A DNA stretch of 64,000 bases from Streptomyces sp. TLI_053 (GCF_900105395.1 NZ_LT629775.1:5664001-5728000), one strand, 5' to 3'. Positions 1-8,656 are shown, counted from the stretch's first letter. Program-made: numbers and translations. The notes: a model not told the origin generated them from the letters alone.

Positions 1-801
1 GGGTTCCGCCTCGGCATCAGCACGGACTTCAAGTCCCGCTGGTACGCCGACAAGCTGTACAAGGACTACGTCAAGGAAGACGTTGCCATTCGTCGCATGA
101 TGACGAAGGGCATGGAGCGCGCCGGCATCTCCAAGGTCGAGATCGAGCGCACCCGCGACCGCGTCCGCGTCGACATCCACACCGCCCGCCCCGGCATCGT
201 CATCGGTCGCCGTGGCACCGAGGCCGACCGCATCCGCGGCGACCTCGAGAAGCTGACCGGCAAGCAGGTCCAGCTGAACATCCTCGAGGTCAAGAACCCC
301 GAGCTGGACGCCCAGCTCGTGGCTCAGGGCGTCGCGGAGCAGCTGTCCTCCCGCGTCTCCTTCCGTCGTGCCATGCGCAAGTCGATGCAGGGCACCATGA
401 AGTCCGGCGCCAAGGGCATCAAGGTCCAGTGCTCCGGTCGTCTCGGCGGCGCCGAGATGAGCCGTTCGGAGTTCTACCGCGAGGGTCGTGTGCCGCTGCA
501 CACCCTTCGTGCGAACGTCGACTACGGCTTCTTCGAGGCCAAGACCACCTTCGGCCGCATCGGCGTGAAGGTCTGGATCTACAAGGGCGACGTCAAGAAC
601 ATCGCCGAGGTCCGCGCTGAGAACGCCGCTGCCCGCTCGGGCAACCGCCCGGCCCGTCCCGAGGGTGGTCGTCCCGCCCGCGGTGGCGAGCGCCGTGGTG
701 GCGAGCGTGGTGGCCGCGGCCGTCGCCCCGCCGCTTCCGAGGCCCCCGCGGCCCCGGTCGCCGAGGCTCCGGCTGCCGAGAACACCGGAACGGAGGCCTG
801 A
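1..801 (+). CDS. rpsC: 30S ribosomal protein S3 (5'-truncated by window edge)
   Basis: This is the S3 protein of the 30S subunit, which lines the mRNA entry tunnel. The reading frame is open from base 1 and starts at Gly-Phe-Arg-Leu-Gly. By comparison with actinobacterial S3 about eight residues (MGQKVNPH) are missing upstream. A KH RNA-binding motif (GIVIGRRG) lies near visible residues 61-68. The last ~55 residues form an Arg/Gly then Ala/Pro/Glu-rich tail typical of Streptomyces S3 and probably disordered. The internal ATG at 97 is not the real start. The gene is followed after 5 bp by rplP in the S10 cluster. Confidence 0.97.
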   Translation, partial: GFRLGISTDFKSRWYADKLYKDYVKEDVAIRRMMTKGMERAGISKVEIERTRDRVRVDIHTARPGIVIGRRGTEADRIRGDLEKLTGKQVQLNILEVKNPELDAQLVAQGVAEQLSSRVSFRRAMRKSMQGTMKSGAKGIKVQCSGRLGGAEMSRSEFYREGRVPLHTLRANVDYGFFEAKTTFGRIGVKVWIYKGDVKNIAEVRAENAAARSGNRPARPEGGRPARGGERRGGERGGRGRRPAASEAPAAPVAEAPAAENTGTEA

Positions 802-806
802 CCGTC

Positions 807-1226
807 ATGCTGATCCCCCGTCGGGTCAAGCACCGCAAGCAGCACCACCCGAAGCGCCGCGGCGCTTCGAAGGGTGGCACCGAGCTCGCGTTCGGCGAGT
901 ACGGCATCCAGGCCGTCACCCCGGCCTACGTGACGAACCGGCAGATCGAGTCCGCTCGTATCGCCGTCACCCGTCACATCAAGCGTGGCGGCAAGGTCTG
1001 GATCAACATCTACCCGGACCGTCCGCTCACCAAGAAGCCGGCCGAGACCCGCATGGGTTCCGGTAAGGGTTCGCCCGAGTGGTGGATCGCGAACGTGCAC
1101 CCGGGTCGGGTCATGTTCGAGCTGTCGTACCCCAACGAGAAGGTGGCTCGTGAGGCGCTGACCCGCGCAGCTCACAAGCTCCCGATGAAGTGCCGGATCA
1201 TCCGGCGCGAGGCAGGTGAGAGCTGA
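807..1226 (+). CDS. rplP: 50S ribosomal protein L16
   Basis: This is L16, a 139-residue large-subunit protein near the peptidyl transferase centre and the A-site tRNA elbow. The N terminus (MLIPRRVKHRKQHH) and the length are typical of the family. ATG at 807 sits 5 bp after rpsC. The stop codon overlaps the rpmC start (TGATG), so L16 and L29 are probably translationally coupled in the S10 cluster. Confidence 0.98.
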   Translation: MLIPRRVKHRKQHHPKRRGASKGGTELAFGEYGIQAVTPAYVTNRQIESARIAVTRHIKRGGKVWINIYPDRPLTKKPAETRMGSGKGSPEWWIANVHPGRVMFELSYPNEKVAREALTRAAHKLPMKCRIIRREAGES

Positions 1227-1450
1227 TGTCGGCCGGCACCAAGGCTGCTGACCTCCGCGAGCTGGACAACGAGGGTCTCGTTGCCAAGCTCCGTGAGGCC
1301 AAGGAGGAGCTGTTCAACCTCCGCTTCCAGGCGGCGACCGGGCAGCTCGACAACCACGGACGGCTCAAGCTCGTCCGTAAGGACATCGCGCGGATCTACA
1401 CCCTGATGCGCGAGCGCGAGCTGGGCATCGAGACGGTGGAGAGCGCCTGA
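1226..1450 (+). CDS. rpmC: 50S ribosomal protein L29
   Basis: This is L29, a 74-residue helical-hairpin protein at the polypeptide exit site, next to the docking site for SRP and trigger factor. The conserved core is LREAKEELFNLRFQ at about residues 22-35. The gene overlaps rplP by one base upstream and rpsQ by one base downstream, a continuous coupled arrangement. Confidence 0.97.
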   Translation: MSAGTKAADLRELDNEGLVAKLREAKEELFNLRFQAATGQLDNHGRLKLVRKDIARIYTLMRERELGIETVESA

Positions 1451-1722
1451 TGACTGAGAACACCAACGAGACGCGCGGTTTCCGCAAGACCCGTGAGGGT
1501 CTCGTCGTCAGCGACAAGATGGACAAGACCGTCGTCGTCGCCGTCGAGGACCGCGTCAAGCACGCTCTGTACGGCAAGGTCATCCGCCGTACGAACAAGC
1601 TGAAGGCGCACGACGAGGCGAACGCCTGCGGCATCGGCGACCGGGTCCTCCTCGCGGAGACCCGCCCGCTGTCCGCGACGAAGCGCTGGCGCGTCGTCGA
1701 GATCCTCGAGAAGGCCAAGTAA
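1450..1722 (+). CDS. rpsQ: 30S ribosomal protein S17
   Basis: This is S17, a 90-residue OB-fold protein that binds helix 11 of 16S rRNA early in 30S assembly. It has the family signature VVSDKMDKTVVVAVE at residues 18-32. It is the last gene of the S10 cluster here. A 102-bp gap to rplN follows, the longest since rpsC, which is a plausible boundary between the S10 and spc clusters. Confidence 0.97.
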   Translation: MTENTNETRGFRKTREGLVVSDKMDKTVVVAVEDRVKHALYGKVIRRTNKLKAHDEANACGIGDRVLLAETRPLSATKRWRVVEILEKAK

Positions 1723-1824
1723 CGAAGTTGATGCGGTACGGCCGTATGTGCACCAGGTCCCTCGTGGACGCCGGTGTGAGCAGCGGCCGGCCCGTCAGCT
1801 CTCGTTGACGATCAGGAGAAAGCT

Positions 1825-2196
1825 GTGATCCAGCAGGAGTCGCGACTGCGAGTCGCCGACAACACGGGCGCGAAGGAAATCCTTTGCATCCGCGTTCTCG
1901 GTGGTTCCGGTCGCCGCTACGCCGGCATCGGGGACGTCATCGTCGCGACCGTCAAGGACGCGATCCCCGGCGGTTCGGTCAAGAAGGGTGACGTCGTCAA
2001 GTGCGTCGTCGTCCGCACCGTGAAGTCGCGCCGTCGTCCCGACGGTTCGTACATCCGGTTCGACGAGAACGCCGCTGTCGTCCTCAAGAACACCGATGGC
2101 GACCCGCGCGGTACCCGCATCTTCGGCCCGGTGGGCCGCGAGCTGCGTGACAAGAAGTTCATGAAGATCATCTCGCTTGCGCCGGAGGTGCTCTAA
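1825..2196 (+). CDS. rplN: 50S ribosomal protein L14
   Basis: This is L14, a 123-residue protein at the subunit interface (bridge B8) and first gene of the spc cluster. The frame starts at GTG 1825, giving (M)IQQESRLRVADNTGAKE, the canonical L14 N terminus. An AGGAGA Shine-Dalgarno lies 8 bases upstream. rplX follows after 3 bp. I did not find a convincing promoter in the 102 bp upstream. Confidence 0.97.
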   Translation: MIQQESRLRVADNTGAKEILCIRVLGGSGRRYAGIGDVIVATVKDAIPGGSVKKGDVVKCVVVRTVKSRRRPDGSYIRFDENAAVVLKNTDGDPRGTRIFGPVGRELRDKKFMKIISLAPEVL

Positions 2197-2199
2197 CTC

Positions 2200-2523
2200 A
2201 TGGCGAACAGCATGAAGATCAAGAAGGGTGACCTGGTCCAGGTCATCACCGGCAAGGACCGCGGCAAGCAGGGCAAGGTCATCCAGGCCATGCCCGCCGA
2301 GAACAAGGTCCTGGTCGAGGGTGTCAACCGGGTCAAGAAGCACACCAAGCCGGGTCCGGGCACCCAGGGTGGCATTGTCACCGTCGAGGCCCCGGTGCAC
2401 GTCTCCAACGTCCAGCTGGTCGTGGAGAAGGACGGCAAGAAGGTCGTCACCCGCGTTGGCTACCGCTTCGACGACGAGGGCAACAAGATCCGCGTTGCCA
2501 AGCGAACCGGTGAGGACATCTGA
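2200..2523 (+). CDS. rplX: 50S ribosomal protein L24
   Basis: This is L24, 107 residues, an initiator of 50S assembly that binds 23S rRNA domain I near the exit tunnel. A KOW motif (KKGDLVQVITGKDRGKQGKV) begins at about residue 6. The gene lies 3 bp after rplN and overlaps rplE by one base (TGATG). Confidence 0.97.
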   Translation: MANSMKIKKGDLVQVITGKDRGKQGKVIQAMPAENKVLVEGVNRVKKHTKPGPGTQGGIVTVEAPVHVSNVQLVVEKDGKKVVTRVGYRFDDEGNKIRVAKRTGEDI

Positions 2524-3092
2524 TGTCTGAGACGACTGTTGAGAAGGTGACCCCCCGTCTCAAGGAGCGTTACAACTCCGAGATCAAGGGTCAGCTGCAG
2601 GAGCAGTTCTCGTACGAGAACGTCATGCTGACGCCCGGCCTGGTCAAGGTCGTCGTCAACATGGGTGTCGGCGAGGCCGCCCGTGACAGCAAGCTGATCG
2701 AGGGCGCGATCCGCGACCTCACCGCGATCACCGGCCAGAAGCCGGCCGTGACCAAGGCTCGCAAGTCCATCGCGCAGTTCAAGCTGCGCGAGGGCCAGCC
2801 GATCGGCACCCACGTCACCCTCCGCGGTGACCGCATGTGGGAGTTCCTGGACCGTCTGGTTTCGCTGGCCCTGCCGCGAATCCGTGACTTCCGCGGCCTC
2901 TCGCCGAAGCAGTTCGACGGCCGTGGCAACTACACCTTCGGTCTGACCGAGCAGGTTATGTTCCACGAGATCGACCAGGACAAGGTCGACCGTCAGCGCG
3001 GTATGGACATCACCGTCGTGACCACCGCTCAGACCGACGACGAGGGCCGGGCGCTCCTGCGTGCTCTGGGCTTCCCGTTCAAGGAGGCGTGA
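2523..3092 (+). CDS. rplE: 50S ribosomal protein L5
   Basis: This is L5, 189 residues, which binds 5S rRNA and contacts S13 in bridge B1b. The conserved TAITGQKPAVTKARKSIA segment is at about residues 67-84, and the C-terminal GMDITVVTTA motif is present. Start ATG 2523 overlaps the rplX stop. It is followed after 4 bp by the type-Z S14 gene, the usual Gram-positive order. Confidence 0.97.
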   Translation: MSETTVEKVTPRLKERYNSEIKGQLQEQFSYENVMLTPGLVKVVVNMGVGEAARDSKLIEGAIRDLTAITGQKPAVTKARKSIAQFKLREGQPIGTHVTLRGDRMWEFLDRLVSLALPRIRDFRGLSPKQFDGRGNYTFGLTEQVMFHEIDQDKVDRQRGMDITVVTTAQTDDEGRALLRALGFPFKEA

Positions 3093-3096
3093 GCCA

Positions 3097-3282
3097 ATGG
3101 CGAAGAAGTCCCTCATCGCGAAGGCCGAGCGGAAGCCGAAGTTCGGCGTCCGGGCCTACACCCGGTGCCAGCGCTGCGGCCGTCCGCACTCGGTGTACCG
3201 CAAGTTCGGCCTCTGCCGTGTCTGCCTCCGTGAGATGGCGCACCGCGGCGAGCTGCCGGGCGTGACCAAGAGCTCCTGGTAG
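3097..3282 (+). CDS. rpsZ: 30S ribosomal protein S14 type Z (zinc-binding)
   Basis: This is the short 61-residue zinc form of S14, located in the 30S head. The start is ATG 3097, preceded by AAGGAGG; a longer in-frame extension to 3061 would lie inside rplE and is rejected. Two Cys pairs (CQRC and CRVC) form the zinc ribbon. Actinomycetes often encode a second, Cys-free S14 elsewhere under Zur control. This copy is the zinc-dependent one. Confidence 0.96.
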   Translation: MAKKSLIAKAERKPKFGVRAYTRCQRCGRPHSVYRKFGLCRVCLREMAHRGELPGVTKSSW

Positions 3283-3568
3283 TCCTCCTCCGCGAGGTCA
3301 GCCAGGTGCCCTGGGCACCCAGCGAAGCAGAGGTGCCCGATCCCACACCGGCCCGTTTTGGGCCTGCCGTACGGAGTCCCGTAAGGTAGTGGGGTCGGGC
3401 CCCCTGCCACGGCTTCCCCATGGATGCCCGTGGCCCTCTTGCGAGAGGGCTCGCACCCAGTCTTACGACGTCGCAGGTCCCCTGCGCTTGTGCCCCTGAC
3501 GAACTCGGAAGAGTCCGGCAGGGGGACCTGGCGCGGAGAAACCGCGGCGAGAGAGGCCTGAGGCCATC
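3283..3568 (+). other. 286-bp rpsZ-rpsH spacer with two small hairpins
   Basis: This spacer is long for an r-protein operon. It contains a 6-bp dyad at 3305-3319 (GGTGCC/GGCACC) and another at 3434-3449 (CCCTCT-TGCG-AGAGGG). S8 is the classic autoregulator of the spc operon, so a structured leader just before rpsH could matter, but no S8-site consensus was recognised. No gene is seen. Confidence 0.4.
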
Positions 3569-3976
3569 ATGACCATGACCGACCCCATCGCAGACATGCT
3601 CACGCGTCTGCGTAACGCGAACTCGGCGTACCACGACTCCGTGGCGATGCCGGCCAGCAAGATCAAGGCGCACGTCGCCGAGATCCTGCAGCAGGAGGGG
3701 TACATCTCCTCCTACAAGGTTGAGGAGCCGGTTGAGGGCGAGGTCGGCAAGAAGCTGACCATCGAGCTCAAGTTCGGCCCCAACCGTGAGCGCTCCATTG
3801 CCGGCATCAAGCGCATCAGCAAGCCGGGTCTGCGCGTTTACGCAAAGTCCACCAACCTGCCGAAGGTTCTCGGCGGCCTGGGCGTGGCGATCATCTCCAC
3901 GTCCTCCGGCCTCCTGACCGACAAGCAGGCCGCCAAGAAGGGCGTAGGCGGAGAAGTTCTCGCCTACGTCTGGTAA
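3569..3976 (+). CDS. rpsH: 30S ribosomal protein S8
   Basis: This is S8, 135 residues, which binds the central domain of 16S rRNA and in other bacteria represses the spc operon. The N terminus MTMTDPIADMLTRLRNAN is standard for actinomycetes, as is the C-terminal KKGVGGEVLAYVW. Residues 50-60 contain a slightly longer Glu/Val-rich turn than usual. A GAGAGAGG Shine-Dalgarno precedes the start. rplF follows after 22 bp. Confidence 0.97.
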   Translation: MTMTDPIADMLTRLRNANSAYHDSVAMPASKIKAHVAEILQQEGYISSYKVEEPVEGEVGKKLTIELKFGPNRERSIAGIKRISKPGLRVYAKSTNLPKVLGGLGVAIISTSSGLLTDKQAAKKGVGGEVLAYVW

Positions 3977-3998
3977 TTCGGGAAACGGAGGTACAGCA

Positions 3999-4538
3999 AT
4001 GTCGCGCATTGGACGGCTGCCCATCCAGGTCCCCGCTGGCGTGGACGTCACCATCGATGGCCAGACGGTCTCGGTGAAGGGTCCGAAGGGCTCCCTCACC
4101 CACGTCGTCGCCGCGCCGATCGAGATCGGCAAGGGCGAGGACGGCATTCTGGCTGTCACCCGCCCCAACGACGAGCGTCAGTCGAAGGCCCTGCACGGCC
4201 TGACCCGCACGCTGGTGGCGAACATGATCACCGGTGTGACCGCGGGCTACCGCAAGTCGCTGGAGATCAGCGGTGTCGGCTACCGAGTTCTGGCGAAGGG
4301 CTCCGACATGGAGTTCCAGCTGGGCTACAGCCACCCGATCCTCGTCGAGGCGCCCGAGGGCATCTCCTTCGTCGTCGAGTCGGCCACCAAGTTCCACGTG
4401 GACGGCATCGACAAGCAGAAGGTCGGCGAGGTCGCCGCGAAGATCCGCAAGCTGCGCAAGCCCGACCCGTACAAGGCCAAGGGTGTCAAGTACGCGGGCG
4501 AGGTTATCCGCCGCAAGGTCGGAAAGAGTGGTAAGTAA
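3999..4538 (+). CDS. rplF: 50S ribosomal protein L6
   Basis: This is L6, 179 residues, a two-domain protein near the sarcin-ricin loop. It starts MSRIGRLPIQVPAGV and carries the C-terminal signature KPDPYKAKGVKYAGEVIRRK (about residues 152-171). ATG 3999 has a GGAGG Shine-Dalgarno. rplR follows after 3 bp. Confidence 0.97.
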   Translation: MSRIGRLPIQVPAGVDVTIDGQTVSVKGPKGSLTHVVAAPIEIGKGEDGILAVTRPNDERQSKALHGLTRTLVANMITGVTAGYRKSLEISGVGYRVLAKGSDMEFQLGYSHPILVEAPEGISFVVESATKFHVDGIDKQKVGEVAAKIRKLRKPDPYKAKGVKYAGEVIRRKVGKSGK

Positions 4539-4541
4539 GCG

Positions 4542-4925
4542 ATGAGTGTCTCTGTCAAGATCGGCAAGGGCAACGCCTACAAGAGCGCCGCTCGCAAGCG
4601 CCGCGCGATCCGGGTTCGCAAGCGCGTCACCGGCACCGAGGTGCGTCCGCGCCTCGTGGTGACCCGTTCGAACCGCCACATGGTCGCCCAGGTCATCGAC
4701 GACGCCAAGGGTCACACCCTGGCGTCGGCGTCCACCCTCGACGTGTCCATCAAGGGCGCCGAGGGCGACAAGACCGAGCTGGCCAAGAAGGTCGGGAGCC
4801 TGGTCGCCGAGCGCGCCAAGGCTGCCGGCATCGAGTCGGTCGTCTTCGACCGCGCGGGCAACCGGTACGCCGGCCGCATCGCCGCCCTGGCGGACGCGGC
4901 CCGCGAGGCCGGGCTCGACTTCTAA
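4542..4925 (+). CDS. rplR: 50S ribosomal protein L18
   Basis: This is L18, 127 residues, which with L5 carries 5S rRNA into the 50S subunit. It has a basic N terminus (KSAARKRRAIRVRKRV) and a conserved C-terminal FDRAGNRYAGRIAALADAAR. The gene is 3 bp from rplF and 48 bp from rpsE. Confidence 0.97.
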   Translation: MSVSVKIGKGNAYKSAARKRRAIRVRKRVTGTEVRPRLVVTRSNRHMVAQVIDDAKGHTLASASTLDVSIKGAEGDKTELAKKVGSLVAERAKAAGIESVVFDRAGNRYAGRIAALADAAREAGLDF

Positions 4926-4973
4926 GCCGCTCGTCGACTCTGTCGGCGGACGTAATCGAGAGAGGTAATTCCA

Positions 4974-5594
4974 ATGGCTGGACCCCAGCGCCGCGGTAGC
5001 GGCGCCGGCGGCGGCACCGGTGGCGAGCGGCGCGACCGTAAGCGTGACGACCGGGGCAACGCCCCCGCCGTCGAGAAGACCGCTTACGTCGAGCGCGTCG
5101 TCGCGATCAACCGTGTCGCCAAGGTTGTCAAGGGTGGTCGTCGTTTCTCCTTCACCGCGCTGGTCGTGGTGGGCGATGGCGACGGCACCGTGGGTGTCGG
5201 TTACGGGAAGGCGAAGGAGGTTCCGGCCGCCATCGCCAAGGGTGTTGAGGAGGCCAAGAAGAACTTCTTCAAGGTCCCCCGTATCCAGGGCACCATCCCC
5301 CACCCGATCCAGGGTGAGAAGGCCGCCGGCGTTGTGCTCCTGAAGCCCGCCGCCCCCGGTACCGGTGTTATCGCCGGTGGTCCGGTGCGCGCCGTCCTGG
5401 AGTGCGCCGGCATCCACGACATCCTGTCGAAGTCGCTCGGCTCGGACAACGCGATCAACATCGTGCACGCCACCGTGGCCGCTCTGAAGGGCCTCGTGCG
5501 CCCCGAGGAGATCGCCGCCCGTCGTGGCCTGCCGCTGGAGGACGTGGCCCCCGCCGCTCTGCTGCGGGCGCGTGCTGCTGGGGTGAGCGCCTGA
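4974..5594 (+). CDS. rpsE: 30S ribosomal protein S5
   Basis: This is S5, 206 residues, at the mRNA entry and a fidelity determinant. It has an Arg/Gly-rich N-terminal extension (residues 2-32), the S5 double-stranded RNA-binding fold with VVAINRVAKVVKGGRRFSF, and the C-terminal domain with GPVRAVLECAGIHDILSKSLGS. The stop overlaps the rpmD start by one base. Confidence 0.97.
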   Translation: MAGPQRRGSGAGGGTGGERRDRKRDDRGNAPAVEKTAYVERVVAINRVAKVVKGGRRFSFTALVVVGDGDGTVGVGYGKAKEVPAAIAKGVEEAKKNFFKVPRIQGTIPHPIQGEKAAGVVLLKPAAPGTGVIAGGPVRAVLECAGIHDILSKSLGSDNAINIVHATVAALKGLVRPEEIAARRGLPLEDVAPAALLRARAAGVSA

Positions 5595-5776
5595 TGGCTC
5601 GCCTCAAGATCACGCAGACCAAGTCGTACATCGGCAGCAAGCAGAATCACCGTGACACCCTGCGTTCGCTCGGTCTCAAGCGCATGCACGACGTCGTGGT
5701 GAAGGAGGACCGTCCCGAGATCCGTGGGATGGCCCAGACCGTTCGTCACCTCGTGACGGTTGAGGAGGTGGACTGA
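5594..5776 (+). CDS. rpmD: 50S ribosomal protein L30
   Basis: This is L30, 60 residues. The start is ATG 5594 (MARLKITQTKSYIG), overlapping the rpsE TGA. The same frame runs open farther upstream inside rpsE, but that is a shadow extension. It has the conserved core LRSLGLKRMHDVVV. rplO starts 2 bp after the stop. Confidence 0.97.
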   Translation: MARLKITQTKSYIGSKQNHRDTLRSLGLKRMHDVVVKEDRPEIRGMAQTVRHLVTVEEVD

Positions 5777-5778
5777 TC

Positions 5779-6231
5779 ATGGGCGAGAACCCGATCAAGA
5801 TCCACAACCTGCGTCCCGCCCCGGGTGCCAAGACCGACAAGATCCGTGTGGGTCGTGGTGAGGCGTCCAAGGGTAAGACCGCTGGTCGTGGTACCAAGGG
5901 CACCAAGGCCCGCTACCAGGTTCCGCAGCGCTTCGAGGGTGGCCAGATGCCGCTCCACATGCGCCTGCCGAAGCTGAAGGGCTTCAAGAACCCGTTCAAG
6001 ATCACGTTCCAGGTCGTCAACCTCGACAAGCTGGCCGAGCTCTACCCGCAGGGTGGAGAGGTCACGGTCGAGGACCTGGTCGCCAAGGGCGCGGTTCGCA
6101 AGAACTCCCTCGTCAAGGTGCTCGGCACCGGCGAGATCTCGGTCGCCCTGCAGGTGACGGTGGACGCCGTCTCCGGCTCCGCCACCGAGAAGATCGTCGC
6201 CGCTGGCGGCACCGTCACCGAGCTCGTCTGA
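5779..6231 (+). CDS. rplO: 50S ribosomal protein L15
   Basis: This is L15, 150 residues, a late 50S assembly protein. Its Gly/Arg/Lys-rich N terminus contains the motifs RVGRGEASKGKTAGRGTKG, followed by FEGGQMPLHMRLPKLKG. It is the last gene of this transcription unit: a very strong hairpin follows 14 bp after the stop, before secY. Confidence 0.97.
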   Translation: MGENPIKIHNLRPAPGAKTDKIRVGRGEASKGKTAGRGTKGTKARYQVPQRFEGGQMPLHMRLPKLKGFKNPFKITFQVVNLDKLAELYPQGGEVTVEDLVAKGAVRKNSLVKVLGTGEISVALQVTVDAVSGSATEKIVAAGGTVTELV

Positions 6232-6244
6232 GCCCGCTGACTTC

Positions 6245-6292
6245 GTGAGCCCCGCGTTTCCCGTTCCGGGAAGCGCGGGGCTCACGCCTTTT
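6245..6292 (+). terminator. Terminator after rplO
   Basis: An 18-bp inverted repeat (6245-6262 with 6268-6285, one G-U pair, 5-base loop) is followed by GCCTTTTCC. It should separate the ribosomal protein cluster from secY. Confidence 0.88.
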
Positions 6293-6561
6293 CCGGACTT
6301 TCCCCGCCCCGGGGCGGTACGGATTGCGGTGAACGGGCTCTCGTTCTTTTGTGTGGCAAAACCGGGCATCCCGTACCCCATGAGTGGGGGAGAGGGCGTA
6401 CGCGCTTCTTTCGAGTGGCCGTGCACTGTTAGAGTCCGTGGAGTTCCCTTGTAGGCTGCGCGCAGGCTCGCCTGTGCCGTCTGTACGGGGCCCGAACCGC
6501 AAACTCCCCATTCCAGGACCGACCCTCCCGCCGACGACGTGCGGGAGGCGCAGGAGGCACC
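6286..6561 (+). promoter_or_regulatory. secY upstream region with candidate -10
   Basis: This 276-bp spacer lies between the rplO terminator and secY. A TAGAGT hexamer at 6430-6435 fits the Streptomyces -10 consensus, but the -35 is poor. It is a probable secY-adk promoter region; no gene is seen. Confidence 0.35.
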
Positions 6562-7872
6562 GTGCTCAGTGCGTTCGCGCGGGCGTTCCAGACGCCCGAC
6601 CTGCGCAAGAAGCTGCTGTTCACGCTGGGCATCATGGTGCTGTTCCGGCTGGGCTCGCACGTTCCCGTACCCGGGGTCGACTTCGAGGCGGTTCACGCCT
6701 GCATCAAGGAGACCAAGAACAACGGGCTCTTCGGCCTGGTGAACCTGTTCTCCGGCGGCGCTCTGCTCCAGTTGACGATCTTCGCCCTCGGCATCATGCC
6801 GTACATCACGGCGAGCATCATCCTCCAGCTCCTCACGGTCGTGATCCCACGACTCGAGGCGCTGAAGAAGGAGGGGCAGGCCGGCCAGGCGAAGATCACC
6901 CAGTACACCCGTTACCTCACCATCGCGCTGGCGGTGCTCCAGGGCACCGGGATCGTGGCGACCGCGTCCAGCGGCGCCCTCTTCTCCGGGTGCGTCTACG
7001 CCAACCAGATCGTCCCGGACACCGGGGTGTTCCGGATCGCCGTGATGGTCCTGACCATGACCGCCGGCACCACGGTGATCATGTGGCTCGGCGAGCTCAT
7101 CACCGACCGGGGCATCGGCAACGGCATGTCGCTGCTGATCTTCACCTCGATCGCGGCGCAGTTCCCCACCTCGATGTGGGCGATCAAGCAGTCCGGCACC
7201 ATCGGCGGCGGCTGGGTCGAGTTCCTCTCGGTCATCGCGATCGGCGTCATCGTTGTGATGCTCGTCATCTTCGTCGAGCAGGCGCAGCGCCGGATCCCGG
7301 TCCAGTACGCGAAGCGGATGATCGGCCGTCGGGCCTTCGGCGGGACGTCGACCTACATCCCGCTCAAGGTGAACCAGGCCGGTGTCATCCCGGTCATCTT
7401 CGCCTCGTCGCTGCTGTACATCCCCGCCCTGGTGGTTCAGCTGACCAACAGTCAGTCGAGCTGGGCGGTCTGGATCACCAAGCACTTCGTCCGCGGTGAC
7501 CACCCGGTCTACATGGCCACGTACTTCCTGCTGATCGTCTTCTTCGCCTTCTTCTACGTCGCGATCTCCTTCAACCCCGAAGAAGTTGCCGACAACATGA
7601 AGAAGTATGGTGGGTTCATCCCGGGCATCCGGGCCGGCCGCCCGACGGCCGAGTACCTGAACTACGTGCTCACCCGCATCACGTGGCCGGGTTCGCTCTA
7701 CCTGGGCCTGATCGCGTTGATCCCGATGATCGCCCTGGTCGCCTTCGGACAGCAGACCAACTTCCCGTTCGGCGGCACCAGCGTGCTCATCGTCGTCGGC
7801 GTCGGACTCGAAACTGTGAAGCAGATCGAGAGCCAGCTCCAGCAGCGCAATTACGAAGGGTTCCTCCGCTGA
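6562..7872 (+). CDS. secY: Protein translocase subunit SecY
   Basis: SecY is the channel of the SecYEG translocon in the cytoplasmic membrane. It is 436 residues with ten hydrophobic segments. The N terminus FARAFQTPDLRKKLLFTLGIMVLFRLGSHVPVPGVD contains TM1 and is followed by the plug region. The cytoplasmic loop with QYAKRMIGRRAFGG and the C-terminal KQIESQLQQRNYEGFLR tail are typical. The start is GTG 6562 behind CAGGAGG. The stop overlaps adk (TGATG), so adk is translationally coupled. Confidence 0.97.
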   Translation: MLSAFARAFQTPDLRKKLLFTLGIMVLFRLGSHVPVPGVDFEAVHACIKETKNNGLFGLVNLFSGGALLQLTIFALGIMPYITASIILQLLTVVIPRLEALKKEGQAGQAKITQYTRYLTIALAVLQGTGIVATASSGALFSGCVYANQIVPDTGVFRIAVMVLTMTAGTTVIMWLGELITDRGIGNGMSLLIFTSIAAQFPTSMWAIKQSGTIGGGWVEFLSVIAIGVIVVMLVIFVEQAQRRIPVQYAKRMIGRRAFGGTSTYIPLKVNQAGVIPVIFASSLLYIPALVVQLTNSQSSWAVWITKHFVRGDHPVYMATYFLLIVFFAFFYVAISFNPEEVADNMKKYGGFIPGIRAGRPTAEYLNYVLTRITWPGSLYLGLIALIPMIALVAFGQQTNFPFGGTSVLIVVGVGLETVKQIESQLQQRNYEGFLR

Positions 7873-8525
7873 TGCGTATCGTCCTCGTCGGACCCCCCGG
7901 GGCCGGGAAGGGTACTCAGGCGCACCTCCTCGCCAAGACCCTGTCCATCCCCCACATCTCGACCGGCGACCTGTTCCGCGCCAACATCGGCCAGGGCACC
8001 CCGCTGGGTGTCGAGGCCAAGAGCTACATGGACGCGGGCCGCCTGGTGCCCGACGAGGTCACCATCGGGATGGCCAAGGACCGCATGCTCCAGGAGGACG
8101 CCGCCAACGGCTTCCTGCTGGACGGTTTCCCGCGCAACCTGGGCCAGGCGAAGGCGCTGGACGAGTTCCTCGCCGAGCAGGGCATCGCGCTGGACGGCGT
8201 GCTGGACCTCGAGGTCCCCGAGGACGAGGTCGTCCGCCGGATCGCCGGCCGCCGGCTGTGCCGCAACGACGGGGGCCACGTGTTCCACGTGGACTACAAC
8301 CCGCCGAAGGCCGCCGGGGTCTGCGACGAGTGCGGCGGCGAGCTGTACCAGCGTTCGGACGACACCGAGGACAAGGTGCGGACCCGGCTCGAGGTCTACC
8401 ACACGGAGACCGAGCCGATCATCGACTACTACCGCCAGCAGGGTCTGATCGCCACGATCCCCGCGCTCGGCAAGGTGGACGAGGTCACCGCCCGCGCGAT
8501 CGAGGCGCTGAAGCAGGACAGCTGA
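7872..8525 (+). CDS. adk: Adenylate kinase
   Basis: Adenylate kinase (ATP + AMP to 2 ADP) of 217 residues. The P-loop is GPPGAGKGTQ at residues 7-16. The AMP-binding STGDLFR and the LID region are present. The LID has a partial zinc-type Cys set (RLCRNDGG and VCDECGG). ATG 7872 overlaps the secY stop by one base. A 19-bp hairpin follows 17 bp after the stop. Confidence 0.97.
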   Translation: MRIVLVGPPGAGKGTQAHLLAKTLSIPHISTGDLFRANIGQGTPLGVEAKSYMDAGRLVPDEVTIGMAKDRMLQEDAANGFLLDGFPRNLGQAKALDEFLAEQGIALDGVLDLEVPEDEVVRRIAGRRLCRNDGGHVFHVDYNPPKAAGVCDECGGELYQRSDDTEDKVRTRLEVYHTETEPIIDYYRQQGLIATIPALGKVDEVTARAIEALKQDS

Positions 8526-8542
8526 GTTTTTTCAGCGACGTA

Positions 8543-8584
8543 CGTACGGCCGCGCTGCCCGCCCACGGGCAGCGCGGCCGTACG
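8543..8584 (+). terminator. Hairpin between adk and map
   Basis: A perfect 19-bp inverted repeat (8543-8561 with 8566-8584) with a CCCA loop. It lacks a downstream T-tract and starts shortly after TTTTTT at 8526-8532. It probably attenuates or ends secY-adk transcription; map may have its own promoter or rely on read-through. Confidence 0.75.
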
Positions 8585-8656
8585 GCGTCGTACGGTGGAA
8601 CGAGTGCACGGCCGCCGGCAAGGACCGCGCGGGAACCCAAGGAAGGCGTGACCCAG

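Noticed and set aside
3891..5468. Minus-strand open frame of 525 codons across rpsH-rpsE
   Set aside because: It is entirely antisense to conserved ribosomal protein genes, with a composition typical of a GC shadow and no known motif.
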